Assembly: GCA_039720395.1 (NCBI GenBank)
Contig: JBBPBK010000141.1
Coordinates: forward strand, 62,001-126,000
Length of the DNA: 64,000 bases
Direction: 5' to 3'
Source: Liquidambar formosana
Lineage: Eukaryota > Streptophyta > Magnoliopsida > Saxifragales > Altingiaceae
Shown here: piece after piece, positions 21,811-33,076 of the stretch
Position numbering within the stretch: the first letter of the stretch is position 1
How the letters are laid out: each line of letters opens with the position of its first letter
Notes under the pieces: model-generated
What the model was told of the DNA's origin: nothing
Database searches by the model: none
What the model saw: only the letters and a program-made list of their open reading frames with translations
Position numbers and translations under genes: made by a program

Positions 21811-23795
21811 TGTCACGACCCGAAAATAGGCTATGACATGTCAATAGAAAGAAGAATAAATAAAATGAAGTTCAAGGATGGTTTATAATAAAAATTATAG
21901 CTTTATAAAATATTTTCGGAAAATCCGACATGGTCCTGTCTGAAAATAGGACATACCAAGTTCTCGACAGTGTAAACCTGTTCAATTTAAAATGAAAATC
22001 ATTCAACCATCCACAACAGGTAATTAAATTAAGCTGACATACTAGTTCCCACAGAGTTCTATTGTCAATACAAGCAGTGTATAATACAATAAGTCTGTCT
22101 AAATATTATACAACCATAAAATTGTAAAATGCATCTACACAACATCCATAATGCAATGCCTATGCTAAGTCCAATGTGATGCCTCCTCGTAAGAGTCATC
22201 CTTACTTTGTTCAAAGTCTGCAAAAGGTTTTGAAAATAGGCGTGAGTATAAAACTCAGTAGGATACATTTTTCAAAATCGTATATCAAGGTTTTAAAACC
22301 ATTATGAACAATTAAATAAAATGAGGTAATAAGGGGTTGCATATCACAATGTTAAAACAAGTACAGGAGAACATGAAAATCATTCATAACATAAATCCGC
22401 CATATCTGGCAATTCACAACATCATCAGTCTTTCAAACTGAATAATCCTCCCCAGCTTATGCGGGGCCCTCGCACGCGGAAATGAGGGGAAACACTATGG
22501 ACCCCTACATGGGTCCAAAAAGTAACCTCATCTTGAGGAAACACTATGAATCCTACATGGATCCAGAAAGTAACCTCATTTCGGGAATACTACGGTCATT
22601 AAGACCGGAAAGTACCCCTTATCATCACATCCATTTTTATTTATAATTTTAGAAAAATGGGTTTCCAACACTTATATAAAAGTGACCCTTAAATAGTCCA
22701 TTACAAGGATTTAACAAGTAGGTTTTCAAAATCAACCCATTGTATCCCAAATCATGTAAGGGTATGCAAAACCACACCAATATAACTAAATAGGGTATAA
22801 AACAAAACCCTAATTTCTCAAATATATGAATTATTAAGAAACTCAAACCCCAATCCCATGTAAACATGTATTATATCATGTAAACATGCAAAAAAAACCC
22901 ATAATAATATACCAAATCATGCATACAATGGTTTACAACCATGAAAAATGCACCTACCTCTCAAATGGTAGCTAGAAACATGAATCTAAGGGTGTACACG
23001 TGTAGATCAGGGTGGAAATCACAAGATCCATGCGTTGTGGGGTCGGACCCGAGCTCCCGTGGTCACGCTCCTCACCATCGAGCTCCTCTCTCTCTCTCTC
23101 TCTCTCTCTCCCTCTCCTCTCTTTCCTTTTTTGCTGAAAAATAGGTAAGAAACCCATTAGGAATGGGTTTAATAAGGCTAACAAGTATTTTCAGCCAGCT
23201 GAAAATGCCCAACACAAAACAATGCTCTCTGGAATTTTCAGTCGGCTGACATGAACTTTCAGCCGACTGAAAATTGTCTTTCAAACGGCTGACATGAACT
23301 TTCAGCCGGCTGAAAATTGTCTTTCAGACAGCTGAAACATGTTTTACCCATCTGAAATATACAGACAGCAGAAAATAGACAGTTAGTCAGGCCACTCTCC
23401 ATCAGCACAGACCTCAGCCTTATTTTCATCCAAAACATTTAAGTAATCTTTACTTTAAGTTATTTAATGAAAATAAGCAAATAACCCCCTATTTGAATCC
23501 AAATAAAATATCAGAAAAATCAAATTCCAAGTATATCAAAATCTCATTTCCAAGTTTTAGTACAAAATCTGTCGCCCAACAGATTTTCCTAAAACAAACA
23601 TATGAGGAACCCAATCCAAACATGCTAATAAAATCCCATAAAATCACAGAAGTCTTATAATATTATAAACTTCTATTACCGCCAAAAATTATCTTTAAAA
23701 ACAAAGATTTACGAAAATTCACTTTTTCCCCACACTTAGCCAAATTTCAGCAGCTTAAACCCTTAATACCTTACTTTCAAATCATGGGTGTTACA
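21811..23795 (-). repeat. Element E 3' LTR (1985 bp)
   Basis: It pairs with 49354-51427. Compared with that copy it lacks about 65 bp near 23178 and about 22 bp near 23452, which explains the length difference. A CT microsatellite lies at 23086-23111. Palindromes built on TTTCAGCCGGCTGAAA occupy 23187-23367 and are partly decayed at CpG sites. Confidence 0.93.
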
Positions 23796-23810
23796 ATCCC
23801 CCCAACTTAA
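23796..23810 (-). other. Element E polypurine tract
   Basis: The minus strand reads AAGTTGGGGGGAT directly before the LTR start TGTAACACC. This is the plus-strand priming site and confirms the minus orientation. Confidence 0.8.
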
Positions 23811-23847
23811 TAGGAAATTCGTCCCCGAATTTCGAATACTTACCTGA

Positions 23848-24306
23848 TTATTGAAACAAATATGGGTACTTCTCTTGTATAGCTGACTCCAGTTCCCAAG
23901 TAGCCTCCTCCACTCCGTGGTGGTTCCACAATACCTTAACTTGTGGAATGACCTTGTTACGCAATACTCGGTCTTGGCGGTCTAAGATTTGTACTGGCTT
24001 CTCCTCATAAGACATGTCTTTGTGAATTTGAACATCCTGCCAGTCAATGATGGGTGTGTGATTTGTAATGCATTTTCGCAACATTGAAACATGGAAAACT
24101 GGGTGCATAGCCGCAAATTGTGGAGGTAATGCTACCCAATAAGCAACCTCTCCTACAGGCTCAATTATCTGAAATGGGCCAATATACCGGGGGGCCAACT
24201 TTCCTTTCTTGCCAAAACGAATTGTTCCTCTTCTTAGAGAAACCTTCAACAACACCCAATCACCAGCATTAAAAGTTAACTCGCGTCTGCGTTTGTCAGC
24301 ATACAA
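23848..24306 (-). pseudogene. pol: Element E integrase C-terminus with chromodomain
   Basis: This 152-residue piece starts just after a stop near 24307. It contains the GPY/F-type region (GKLAPRYIGPFQIIEPVGEV, then HPVFHVSMLRKC) and ends with a chromodomain-like tail (VLWNHHGVEEATWELESAI, then YPYLF). In chromoviruses this tail is thought to steer integration to marked chromatin. Pol ends only about 50 bp from the polypurine tract, as is usual for the lineage. Confidence 0.9.
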
Positions 24307-24336
24307 CTTTTGACGATCCTGGGCCGTATGAAGACG

Positions 24337-24895
24337 TTAACGAATAACCTTAATCTTCTCTGTGGTTTCTCTCACCAAATCTGGGCCTAATAACTTAGCA
24401 TCACCTACTTCTGCCCAACATAGTGGCGATCTACATGGACGCCCATAAAGAGCCTCAAAAGGGGCCATCCCAATGCTAGATTGATAACTGTTGTTGTAAG
24501 AAAACTCTGCTAAAGCCAGATGATCAATCCAACTACCCCCAAATTCTAGGGCACAAGCCCTCAGCATATCTTTTAAGATTTGAATGGTCCTTTCAGACTG
24601 ACCATCAGTCTCTGGATGAAAAGCTGAACTCATTTGTACTCGAGTTCCCAAGGCCTCTTGTAAAGTATTCCAAAATCGTGAAGCAAACCTTGGACCCCTA
24701 TCTGATACAATGCGCGCTGGTGCCCCATGCAATCGAACAATCTCATTGATATACAACTTAGCCAGTTTCTCCATGGAGTAATTGGTGCGGACGGGTATGA
24801 AATGGGCAGATTTAGTTAATCTGTCTACTATGACCCATATGGCATCATGCTTCTGGGGAGTACGAGGTAGTCCCACCACAAAATCCATAGTAATG
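24337..24895 (-). pseudogene. pol: Element E integrase catalytic core (second part)
   Basis: The core reads MDFVVGLPRT at the junction, then VDRLTKSAHF (first Asp), VSDRGPRFASRFW (second Asp) and TDGQSERTIQ (Glu), the DDE catalytic triad of retroviral-type integrases. It ends at a TAA stop around 24335. Element D was inserted exactly before this segment. The matching first part of integrase lies at 35734-36040. Confidence 0.92.
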
Positions 24896-25602
24896 TGTCA
24901 CACCCCATTTTTGTCACCCTAGTTTAAGGTCATCATTTCATATAGGTTTTTATTTTATGTTTGAGTCTAGGCATTTGCATTAGGATTTTATGGCGTTGAA
25001 GATCATGCATATGAATTTTGGTTTGATTTGGAGGAGGTTTCAATAGTCAATTAGAGATTTTGTGACTTTAAGGGCATTATTGTCTTTTAAGTCGTATCTT
25101 TCCCATTTGACTTTGAAATGATCTCCAAGTTGTCAATTAGAGTTCATATGAGTACATAGAGTCTATATATAGGTTCAATTTCATGAATTAATGGTTTAAG
25201 ATCAATTCGGCTCATAGTGGTTCAAGTTGGCTAAAAGACCCTTTCTTGGTTTGCTCAAATCGACTCATAAGACCCAACCAATTTTCTCTCATTTAACTTC
25301 AATTGGGCTTTATTTACATCCTAAGTGTGTTTAAAAAGATCGAATTTCGATTGGGAAAGCATTTGGTTCAACCTTGTGTACAAACCCAGCTTAGCGACGG
25401 TGAGGCACCATGGTTAACCACCTTTGTAAAACCTAACAATGCACCCATGGTTAAGGATTTTTGTCCTAAAATGCTTAAAAATGTGTTCCCCTTCGAAACA
25501 CAGTCGTTTTGGCTTTTATTTCGTCAAAATCGGACTTAATTTGACCCCCGAAAGACTTCCAGAAGGCGAAGGAGTCTAACCGGGGAATGCTGATGGGAGC
25601 CC

Positions 25603-25658
25603 TCAGGTGACCATCTGGAGCCAGACGGTCAGCCGTCCAAGCCCAGACGGTCACCCGA
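25603..25658 (+). other. Inverted repeat in element D 5' LTR
   Basis: TCAGGTGACC (25603-25612) and GGTCACCCGA (25649-25658) pair with one mismatch. The 3' LTR has the perfect form TCGGGTGACC/GGTCACCCGA (33784-33793 and 33851-33860). GACGGTCAGCCGTC inside is a second inverted repeat. Confidence 0.75.
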
Positions 25659-25847
25659 GGGAATCTGTCTTTAAGTGGGATTCTACCTCTTCTCTCCCTC
25701 TTTTGACAATTTCCTCCGCCATTACAACTTGTTTTCTCTTAGGAGTGTGTAAGTTTGAGTTGTTTGAGCACCAAGAGAGTCTCTAAGAGCCCTAAGATCA
25801 TTATTTAATGAATTAATCTTAGCCATTGGTTTAGGGGGTCAGTTCTC

Positions 25848-25855
25848 TATATAAA
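25848..25855 (+). promoter_or_regulatory. Probable element D TATA box (TATATAAA)
   Basis: The context TTCTCTATATAAAGGACATG lies 190 bp after the hairpin, as in the other Tat-like LTRs. The 3' LTR copy is at 34050-34057. Confidence 0.65.
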
Positions 25856-27534
25856 GGACATGATGTTCAGCACATAGGGGGGCCACAAATGCACTTTACA
25901 CTTAGAGAGAGAGGGAACTACGAGTTTGGAGAGCTAGAAGGACATCAAGAGAAGGCTTTTCAACCCTAAGCAAGCAAGAGAACAAGGACTTTGAAGGCAA
26001 GGGAGGTTCTACAAGAGGTAAGCACTCTTTTTGAATGCTGAATATAGGTCTTCTCCTTCTCCTTCTCCTTCTTCTTCTATGATAGTTCTAGTGCATGTTG
26101 TAACTCCACATGTTAGGTTAATTCCATGCTTTTGTGATATGATATGAATGATTTTAAGATGATTCATGGTTCTATGTGCTTGATAATCTTTAGTTTACTA
26201 AGGATTTGAAAGCATTACTCTTTTTGTCTTCTTAAATCATGCATAGTTCATATAGTCTATTCACTGTGATTATTACCATGAGTTGACGCTCCTGTTATTT
26301 AATACATATGATATGAATGATATTCATGATGATTTGAGCATGTGTCAGGGTTGTTTCATATGTTTTAATGCATAGTTGTGAAATTAGGGTTTCGATAACC
26401 CTAAATTCACACAAGTTTCCTATAGCATGATAGAATAGGTTTTCTTTTCTGTTTTTCTTCATGGTTATTATATATATGATATATATAGAATAACTATGAT
26501 AGTTTTTGCATGCATGTAGTGGATTTTTAGGGTTTTATGCATGACATGAGATTAGGGTTGCATTGAGGTCTCTATTTATTCACTGTTTTTGTTGATAACA
26601 TGATTAGTGGATGACTTTGAGCCTTAACACTATTCTGTCCAGATTGTTATGTTATCCTTTTTAATATGCTTTGAGCACGTGTAAGGGTGCCAACAGGTGC
26701 AGTAGTTGCCTTATTGCAAATAAGGTCGCTATGGCTTAAGCTTGATATTGCTTGGAGTAAATTGCACAAGGTAAGTAGGGTATGAAGTGCCCTAATTCAC
26801 TTTTCTTAACCTTTCTTTTCTCTTCTCCCTCCTAGGGTTATTCTCTAATAGAGGGATATAGTCAACTCTAGGGCTTCTTTCCACCCCTTTTTAAAAGTTT
26901 ATATCTTCTGTTGGATTTTTTTTATTAAGAATCATTTTATCTTTGAAAATCACTATGGAAGGAAACCTAAGGTTTACCATAACTCTCTATTAGGATTTAA
27001 CCCTATTCTTTTCGAACTACGTGGACTTTGATCGGTGTATTTCGCTGCATGGTACGTAGGCGCTCGTTTTGAGGCTCAAGTCCATTCTAGGATCTAAGTA
27101 TCCTAGGTTTTTCTTCTCTTTTCTTTTTTCTGTTTTATTTTATTTTCTTTGTTTGATTATGCATGGATGAAATGGATGGATGGGATATATGTTATGCATG
27201 CTGTATTTTATTGATTGATACTGTTTTGCATGTGATTAAGTTATTAAATTAGCCCAATCAAATTAAGAGACCAACTCGGGCGATGTGGGTGCCTATGGGC
27301 TTTGCCCAGAACCTTCCCACATCGTAACTTAGCCCCCGAATCCATTTTCTGGTTTTAAAGACTTAACCTTTCCTTTCAAAATGGAGTCATGTGGTTTTTG
27401 AAAATAAAACATTTTTATGGTTTTCCTCTTTTCCTTAAAAAAATGAGGTGGCGACTCCTTTTTGTTTGTTGTCTTTCATCTCTGTATTTTTTGCCAAACC
27501 CTTGGGGGCCGCGCTTTTTCGTGGGTTCACAGTT

Positions 27535-27551
27535 TGGCGACTCCACTGGGG
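27535..27551 (+). other. Element D primer-binding site
   Basis: TGGCGACTCCACTGGGG lies 3 bp after the LTR end. TGGCGACTC-type primer sites are typical of Tat/Ogre elements and are usually ascribed to tRNA-Arg. I could not check the tRNA match here. Confidence 0.7.
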
Positions 27552-28704
27552 ATGTCGAGGGCTAGACTCATTTAATTTGATTGGGCTAAATTAATTTCTT
27601 TATTGTTTAATAAAATCAATCACTTGCATCTGCTTGATTGTGTGCTTTCATTCATTGCATTGTGTGCGAAATTGTTGCATGATCACTCGATTGTCCCTCG
27701 ATGTATCCTTGCCAACTGATAGCCTAGTTCGACCTTGGTTTTCCTGATTCCATGTGTTGGGCGAAGCTATCAAACCTCTCTTGCCAAGTACCCTTGGGCT
27801 TGCTCTTGGGTATATCAAATGGATCAATCACGTACTGTTGGACCCACGCGACATTCCTGATGTCACATGTGGTTAGGTATAAAGATTGGTACAAGCAAAG
27901 TTGAGGACCCTAGCCTACCCTATTAAAAGAAAGAAATACATGTAATGGGCCTTCTAGGACATCATTGAATCACCCTTATGCACACACTTTGTTGTAATGA
28001 TATGCTGCCAAATTTTTGTGAGATGTGTTGAGTGCTTGTGTTTGCTTTAGCCATGGGTAATGATCAAGAATTAATATTTGTGGCCTCACCTGCATACCTT
28101 TAATAAGTACCTCCACCCTTCACCCAAGGGGCTCCCTAGAGGAAGGAGGGGAGTGACTAATTAAAGGTGTATGAGTTGAGACCATTTAAATCATGGGCTT
28201 TAAAGTAAAATAATAGGGGCTTGTCTGGAATGAAAAGTTTGATAAAAAGTTAAGAAGTAGGGGCTCATTTATCTTTATGTCCTTAGTATGTCACCTCACC
28301 CTTCGTTTTAAGAGACACTTTTAAGGATGAGGTGTCCAACTAAAGAGATATCATGTTTGGACCTAGCCCATAGTTTGCTTACACATATTGCATTGTTATG
28401 TTTGGGGAAATGAAATTGTTGATTGTTTTAAAAATGGTTAATGGCTAGAACCTAAAGATAAGTGACTCACCTTCATGCCTTTAGTATGTCGCCTTACACT
28501 TCAAGGTACCCTTGGGGATGAGATTTCTAACTAAGGGCATGCTTTATAAGACCACACTTATCAAATTTAGTGCAGTCATGGAAATCTTGTTAAAATGTTT
28601 TGGTCATGGCCTAAAAAGGGGAATTTGTTCTTGAAGGAGGGCTGGATTAAACCCGTGATAACTTATTAAGGTTAGTCAACGTGGGCTCTAACTTTGAACC
28701 CAAG
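27552..28704 (+). other. Element D leader
   Basis: This is noncoding leader between primer site and gag. It shares its layout with the minus-strand leader at 5999-6805 (for example ACCCACGC... with TGTGGTTAGGTATAAAGATTGG at about 27866). No gene is seen. The short frame antisense to gag (28647-28871) is a shadow. Confidence 0.6.
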
Positions 28705-29629
28705 ATGGCCGAACAAACTAGCAATTCTACATTCAACCTCGAGGCTTGTCTTAGAACAATGATGGAGAAACTTGACCACACCATTATAGTATCCGAGACC
28801 GCATTGAAGATGGCCCAAGAAATCCAACAGAAAATTTTAAAACCCGAATCTAGGGCCCCCACTTTTGACAATAATCAAGGGTCTAATGATTCTGAATCCA
28901 CTGAGGACCCCAGAGGAGAAGGAGAGGAACCACCTAAGACTAAAGAAAGGGAGTCTAAGATTGCATTAAGAGAAGATTCGACTGTGTTGGCTAACAAAGT
29001 GGAAGCTTTAGAGCGGACCTTGAAGGGGATCCACAGATCTGATGATATGGTGGACATCCGTACTTTGTCTTTGTTCCCAAAGGCTCGTATTCCACTCCAA
29101 TTCAAAATGCCTGAGCTAGAGAAGTTCGATGGTACGGGTTGTCCTAAAACTCACTTGAAGATGTATGTACGAGCTATGCACCCCCGTGGGGCTAATAATG
29201 AATTGTTGGCCCAAATGTTTCAAGAGTCGCTGGTTAGCTCTGCATTGAAGTGGTTTTTGGCTTTGGAAGAATCTAGAACCAAGACTTGGGAGGATGTCTA
29301 CAATGAATTCACAAATCATTACAAATACAACACAGAGGTGGATGTGACTCGTAGGGATTTGGAGACTACTAAACAAGCTATGAAATGAAACGTTCTCTTC
29401 TTTCATTACTAGGTGGAGGATCAAGGCTTCTCAGATGGCGAACCGACCCAAAGAAGAAGAACAAATCCAAATGGTGGTCAAGAACTTGCTTCCCATTTAC
29501 CATGAGCATTTGTTTGCACATTACTTCCAAAATTTCAAAGCCTTAATTGGAGTTGGAATGCAAATAGAAGATGCTATAGCTAATGGGACCATCGAGAACG
29601 AGGGGCAAGCTTATGGGGAATTTCCTTAG
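28705..29629 (+). pseudogene. gag: Element D gag with a one-base frameshift
   Basis: The likely start is ATG 28705 (MAEQTSNSTFNLEACLRTMM). An acidic, charged linker follows, then the gag core with FKMPELEKFDGTGCP, THLKMYVRAMHPRG and ALKWFLALEESRTKTWEDV. Around 29384 an extra A shifts the frame, and gag-like sequence continues in the next frame from about 29387 (MANRPKEEEQIQMVVKNLLP at 29435) to the stop at 29627-29629. No zinc knuckle or protease follows. The gag homologue at 5200-5998 supports the family call. Confidence 0.88.
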
Positions 29630-32099
29630 GTCAATAATGTGAGTGGTAGTCCTCATTGACAACAAGATCATTTAGTGCTTACTGCTGCACCAATTTTGTC
29701 ATGACTATCCATGATAAAAGGTTTAGGTTTTTGTTCGTTTTCTAGTTATTTGATTGTTTTCATCCTCCAAGTCAAATGTCCTTTGAGTCTTTTGAGTCCT
29801 AGTTATTGTCGAGTCAAGATTTTCAATGTGTTTTTCTTCATTCCTTTAATAAGATATTTGATTTCAAGAATTCCATTGTCTCTCTATTTCTCTTCTTATT
29901 AATCAATCGACAATCAAAGTGGCATGAAAATATTTCCTAAGAGGCTCAAAAGCTCATTCCACTAAAGGAGCAATGATTAATGAATTGTGACTAATTGACT
30001 AGGAAACATGGGAAAGCTTAAAAGTGGTAAACATAAGGGACCACCCACCCACCATACTGCATGAAGACATTAGTCAAGTAATTAAAGAAAGTCTCGAAGC
30101 CCTTACAAGAAGCAATTCGAAGATCAAAGGTAGAAATCGACTAGCATAGCTTGAGCTTTCTGAGATGTCTACTTCCCTCTCCCTTAAAAGAAAAAAATCA
30201 AAAGAAAGAAAAAATTATGAAAAGAAAAGAAAAATGAAAGAGGAAAAAAAAGTACAAAAGGAAAGGAGAGGGAAGGGGTCAACATATATCTAAGAGCACT
30301 AAGAAAGAAGATCAACAACAATCAAAAGAAGACTTTGTGATTAAGAAGACTCGATCATCCGTTCGAGGAATGCAAAGAAGAGTTCAAGCCAAGGTAGGGT
30401 GGTCCCTATGTGGTTATGTGTAGAACCTAAGCTCGCTAGGTTGAAAACCTGAAAAGGCAACCTAGGCAAAAGTTAGGGCTTTAAAAAAAAATTAAAAAAA
30501 AAAAAAAAGAAGAAGAAAAAAATTGATGAAAAAAGAAAAGTGAATCTCTTGAACTACGAGGACCTGATTCTCCACAAAAAGAAATGTTAGTTTGTTTGAT
30601 TAATGTCTTGGGAAGATCAAAGTGGAGATACGTAGGCAACCCATAAAGTAACTTTGGGTGCGGTCCAATTCATTAAAAAAAAAAAAAAAAAAAAGAGAGA
30701 GAGAATGAAAGGGGCTTTGCACATAACCAACCATTAAAGGCAATTCTTTGTAACTAAGTTAAGAAGAAGCAGTTTCATTGATTGAATTAGTGAACTTAAA
30801 ATACTACATGCCACTGAGAAAGTTAATTTGATTATTCTTCTTTTTCAATTTGTTCTTGTTTGTCTTTCTCAATTACTTCGTGTGTCCTTCCATTTTCATC
30901 CTTTGAGTCTTGTGTGTCTCCAATGGTCATCAACCTTGTCCTTTAAAAGCACTCATTCACTACAATCCATTTGTAAAGTCCATTAGATTTTGTCCTATCA
31001 TATCTTAATTTAGACTTAGACTCTCGTCATGGATTTAATGATGGAAAAGGGGTAGCAGTAACTACTAAGGAATAATTTGCCTTAGTTGTAGGCATGAGAC
31101 TTTATGAGCTTGGGAGAATGGGTGTTGTTTTCTGTGAACCTGGGGCTAATTTGTCTTGCTTAGCCAAAGAGCTTGAACAAACATGATACTCTACGAACTT
31201 GGGGGCTAATTCTACTAATAGAAGAAGAAATGAAATGTGTGCTGGGGCTGGTTTGTTTAATAAGAGAACCTGAATAAATTAATGAAGAGAAGGGGCTGAG
31301 GCTTCATGAGTTGAATTCCTTTGCACTAAGGAGAAAAGAAAAAGAAAAAGAAAAGAAAAGAAAAGAAAAGAGGAGAAGAAGAGCCCGCTAGGTTGAAAAC
31401 CTGAAAGGGCAGCCTAGGCAAAAATTAGGGCAACTCGCTAGGTTGAAAACCTGTAAAGGCGACCTAGGCAAAAGTTAGGGTTTTTGAAAGGAAAAGAGAA
31501 GTGAAGAAAGAAGAAGGAAAGATGAGTTTCCACTCTATACCTTGAAGAAGGATCTATGGGTTTAATCAAATCCTCTTGAAATGCATTGTTTCCTAAGAAG
31601 GCATGATTACTATTTTTAAAGAAAGAAAAATGTTTTTTTTTTTTTTTAAATTGCATGACTGTGCTAAGTCCAGATAAGTTACCTAAAAAGCTTTATGAGA
31701 AAAATTTGATGAAAATGATGATTGTTTCAATGTGTTTTCTTATATGAGTTGCATGTCTTTTGGCTAAGCCATAACATATTTACAAAATAATCAATAGGAA
31801 CTTTCCCCAATCATTTCAAGGACAATGAAAAGTGTGAAGTCACCAAAGTGATGTGAGAAATTGAAATTGTTTTCCTTGAAAAGGAACGAGATTAAAAGAG
31901 AAGTTTTCACCTAGAAGGGGTATGATTGTTGATTTTGTTGCATGCTAGAAAAGCTTTGATAAAATGAAAATGTGGAAGGGTTAAGCTTTGTGATTTGTGC
32001 ATAGGTTGATAACATTCGACCTTCAGATTTTTTATGATATTGGTATTGAGTTGTTTGATAGCATTTGATTTATGACATTTGTGATTTATTTGAATAGTT
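29630..32099 (+). other. Element D noncoding interior
   Basis: Where pol should be there are 2.5 kb of A-rich, noncoding sequence with GAAAAGAAA runs (30188-30260, 30480-30530, 30675-30705, 31330-31380). Three copies of a ~50-bp unit starting CGCTAGGTTGAAAACCTG lie at 30434, 31386 and 31436. Such units are common near the 3' end of Tat-like elements, so the interior looks like gag joined to the 3' tail with pol deleted. Confidence 0.65.
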
Positions 32100-32765
32100 T
32101 TCCCCACATATTATCCACTGGTGTAACTGGTGTAGTATGTGAAGACCTTTCATCGAACGTAGTTCGGTGTAAGCTATAGATACCTCATATTGTCTACCGG
32201 TGCAACTGGTGTAATATAGGAAGACCTTCATCGAACGCAGTTCGGTGTAAGTTATGGATACCTCATATTATTCACCGGTGCAATTGGTGTAATATGGGAA
32301 GACCTTCATCGAACATAGTTCGGTGTAAGTTATGGATGCCTTATATTATTCACCGGTGCAACTGGTGTAATATGGGAAGACCTTTCATCGAACGCAGTTC
32401 GGTGTAAGCTATGGATACCTCGTATTATTCACCGGTGCAACTGGTGTAATATGGGAAGACCTTTCATCGAACGCAATTCGGTGTAAGTTATGGATACCTC
32501 CTATTGTCCACCAGTGCAACTGGTGTAATATGGGAAGACCTTTATCGAACGCAGTTCGGTGTAAGTTATGGATACCTCATATTATTCACCGGTTCAACTG
32601 GTGTAATATGGGAAAGACCATCGAACGCGGTTCGGTGTAAGTTATGGATACCTTATATTATTCACCGGTGCAACTGGTGTAATATGGGAAGACCTTCATC
32701 AAACGTAGTTCGGTGTAAGCTATGGATGCCTCATATTGTTCATTGGTACAACTAGCGAACAATAT
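32100..32765 (+). repeat. Tandem repeat of ~78 bp (about eight units) in element D
   Basis: Units start near 32116, 32196, 32275, 32353, 32432, 32511, 32589 and 32665. Each holds CACCGGTGCAACTGGTG, TAATATGGGAAGACC and CGAACGCAGTTCGGTG. CACCGGTG and CGAAC-gca-GTTCG are palindromic. The block is 310 bp before the 3' LTR. The 83-residue frame at 32504-32755 is just the repeat read through. Confidence 0.92.
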
Positions 32766-33076
32766 GGGAAATATGTGTGAAAAGTTCTGTGGATCTCATG
32801 AGGAGTACCTTTGTATGTGAGGAGTTCTGAGGAGTACCTTTGTCTGTGAGGAGTTCTGTGCAACTCATAAGGAGTATGATTGTGTGTGGAAGCTAGTTTG
32901 TGTGTGACGAGTTCTATGGGTAGGTGGCTTCCGACCTATAGAATTCAGTGACATGATCACCTTCTTTTCATATGTTTCCCTAGTGGGTATTAATGGAATT
33001 GATTTCACCAAACAAAAATGGGTTGTTCTTCTATCATTGGTTCACAAGTGAAACTTGTTCACCAATGAGGGGCTTC
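32766..33076 (+). other. Element D 3' tail and polypurine tract
   Basis: A repeated phrase GAGGAGTACCTTTGT occurs at about 32798 and 32829. The sequence CCAATGAGGGGCTTC (33062-33076) directly precedes the LTR and is the probable polypurine tract. Confidence 0.65.

Larger units (their letters stand above)
24896..27531 (+). repeat. Element D 5' LTR (2636 bp)
   Basis: It is very similar to 33077-35733, with a few tens of single-base differences visible. Landmarks in order are the GAAACACAGTCGTTTTGGC block (25495), hairpin (25603-25658), TATA (25848-25855), a CTTCTCCTT run (26049-26076), the CCTATGGGCTTTGCCC block (about 27292) and GGTGGCGACTCC (27447-27458). Confidence 0.95.

Noticed and set aside
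22649..22867. Identical 72-residue frames at 22649-22867 and 50193-50411
   Set aside because: They are the same position in the two LTRs of element E. Identity reflects LTR duplication, not a conserved gene.
25303..25539. Paired 78-residue frames at 25303-25539 and 33484-33720
   Set aside because: They are matching positions in the two LTRs of element D and show no domain.
32504..32755. 83-residue frame with an internal repeat
   Set aside because: It is the 78-bp tandem repeat read through and has no independent support as a gene.
32100..32765. CRISPR-like array
   Set aside because: Units are contiguous with no unique spacers, lie inside an LTR retrotransposon and the DNA is plant nuclear.
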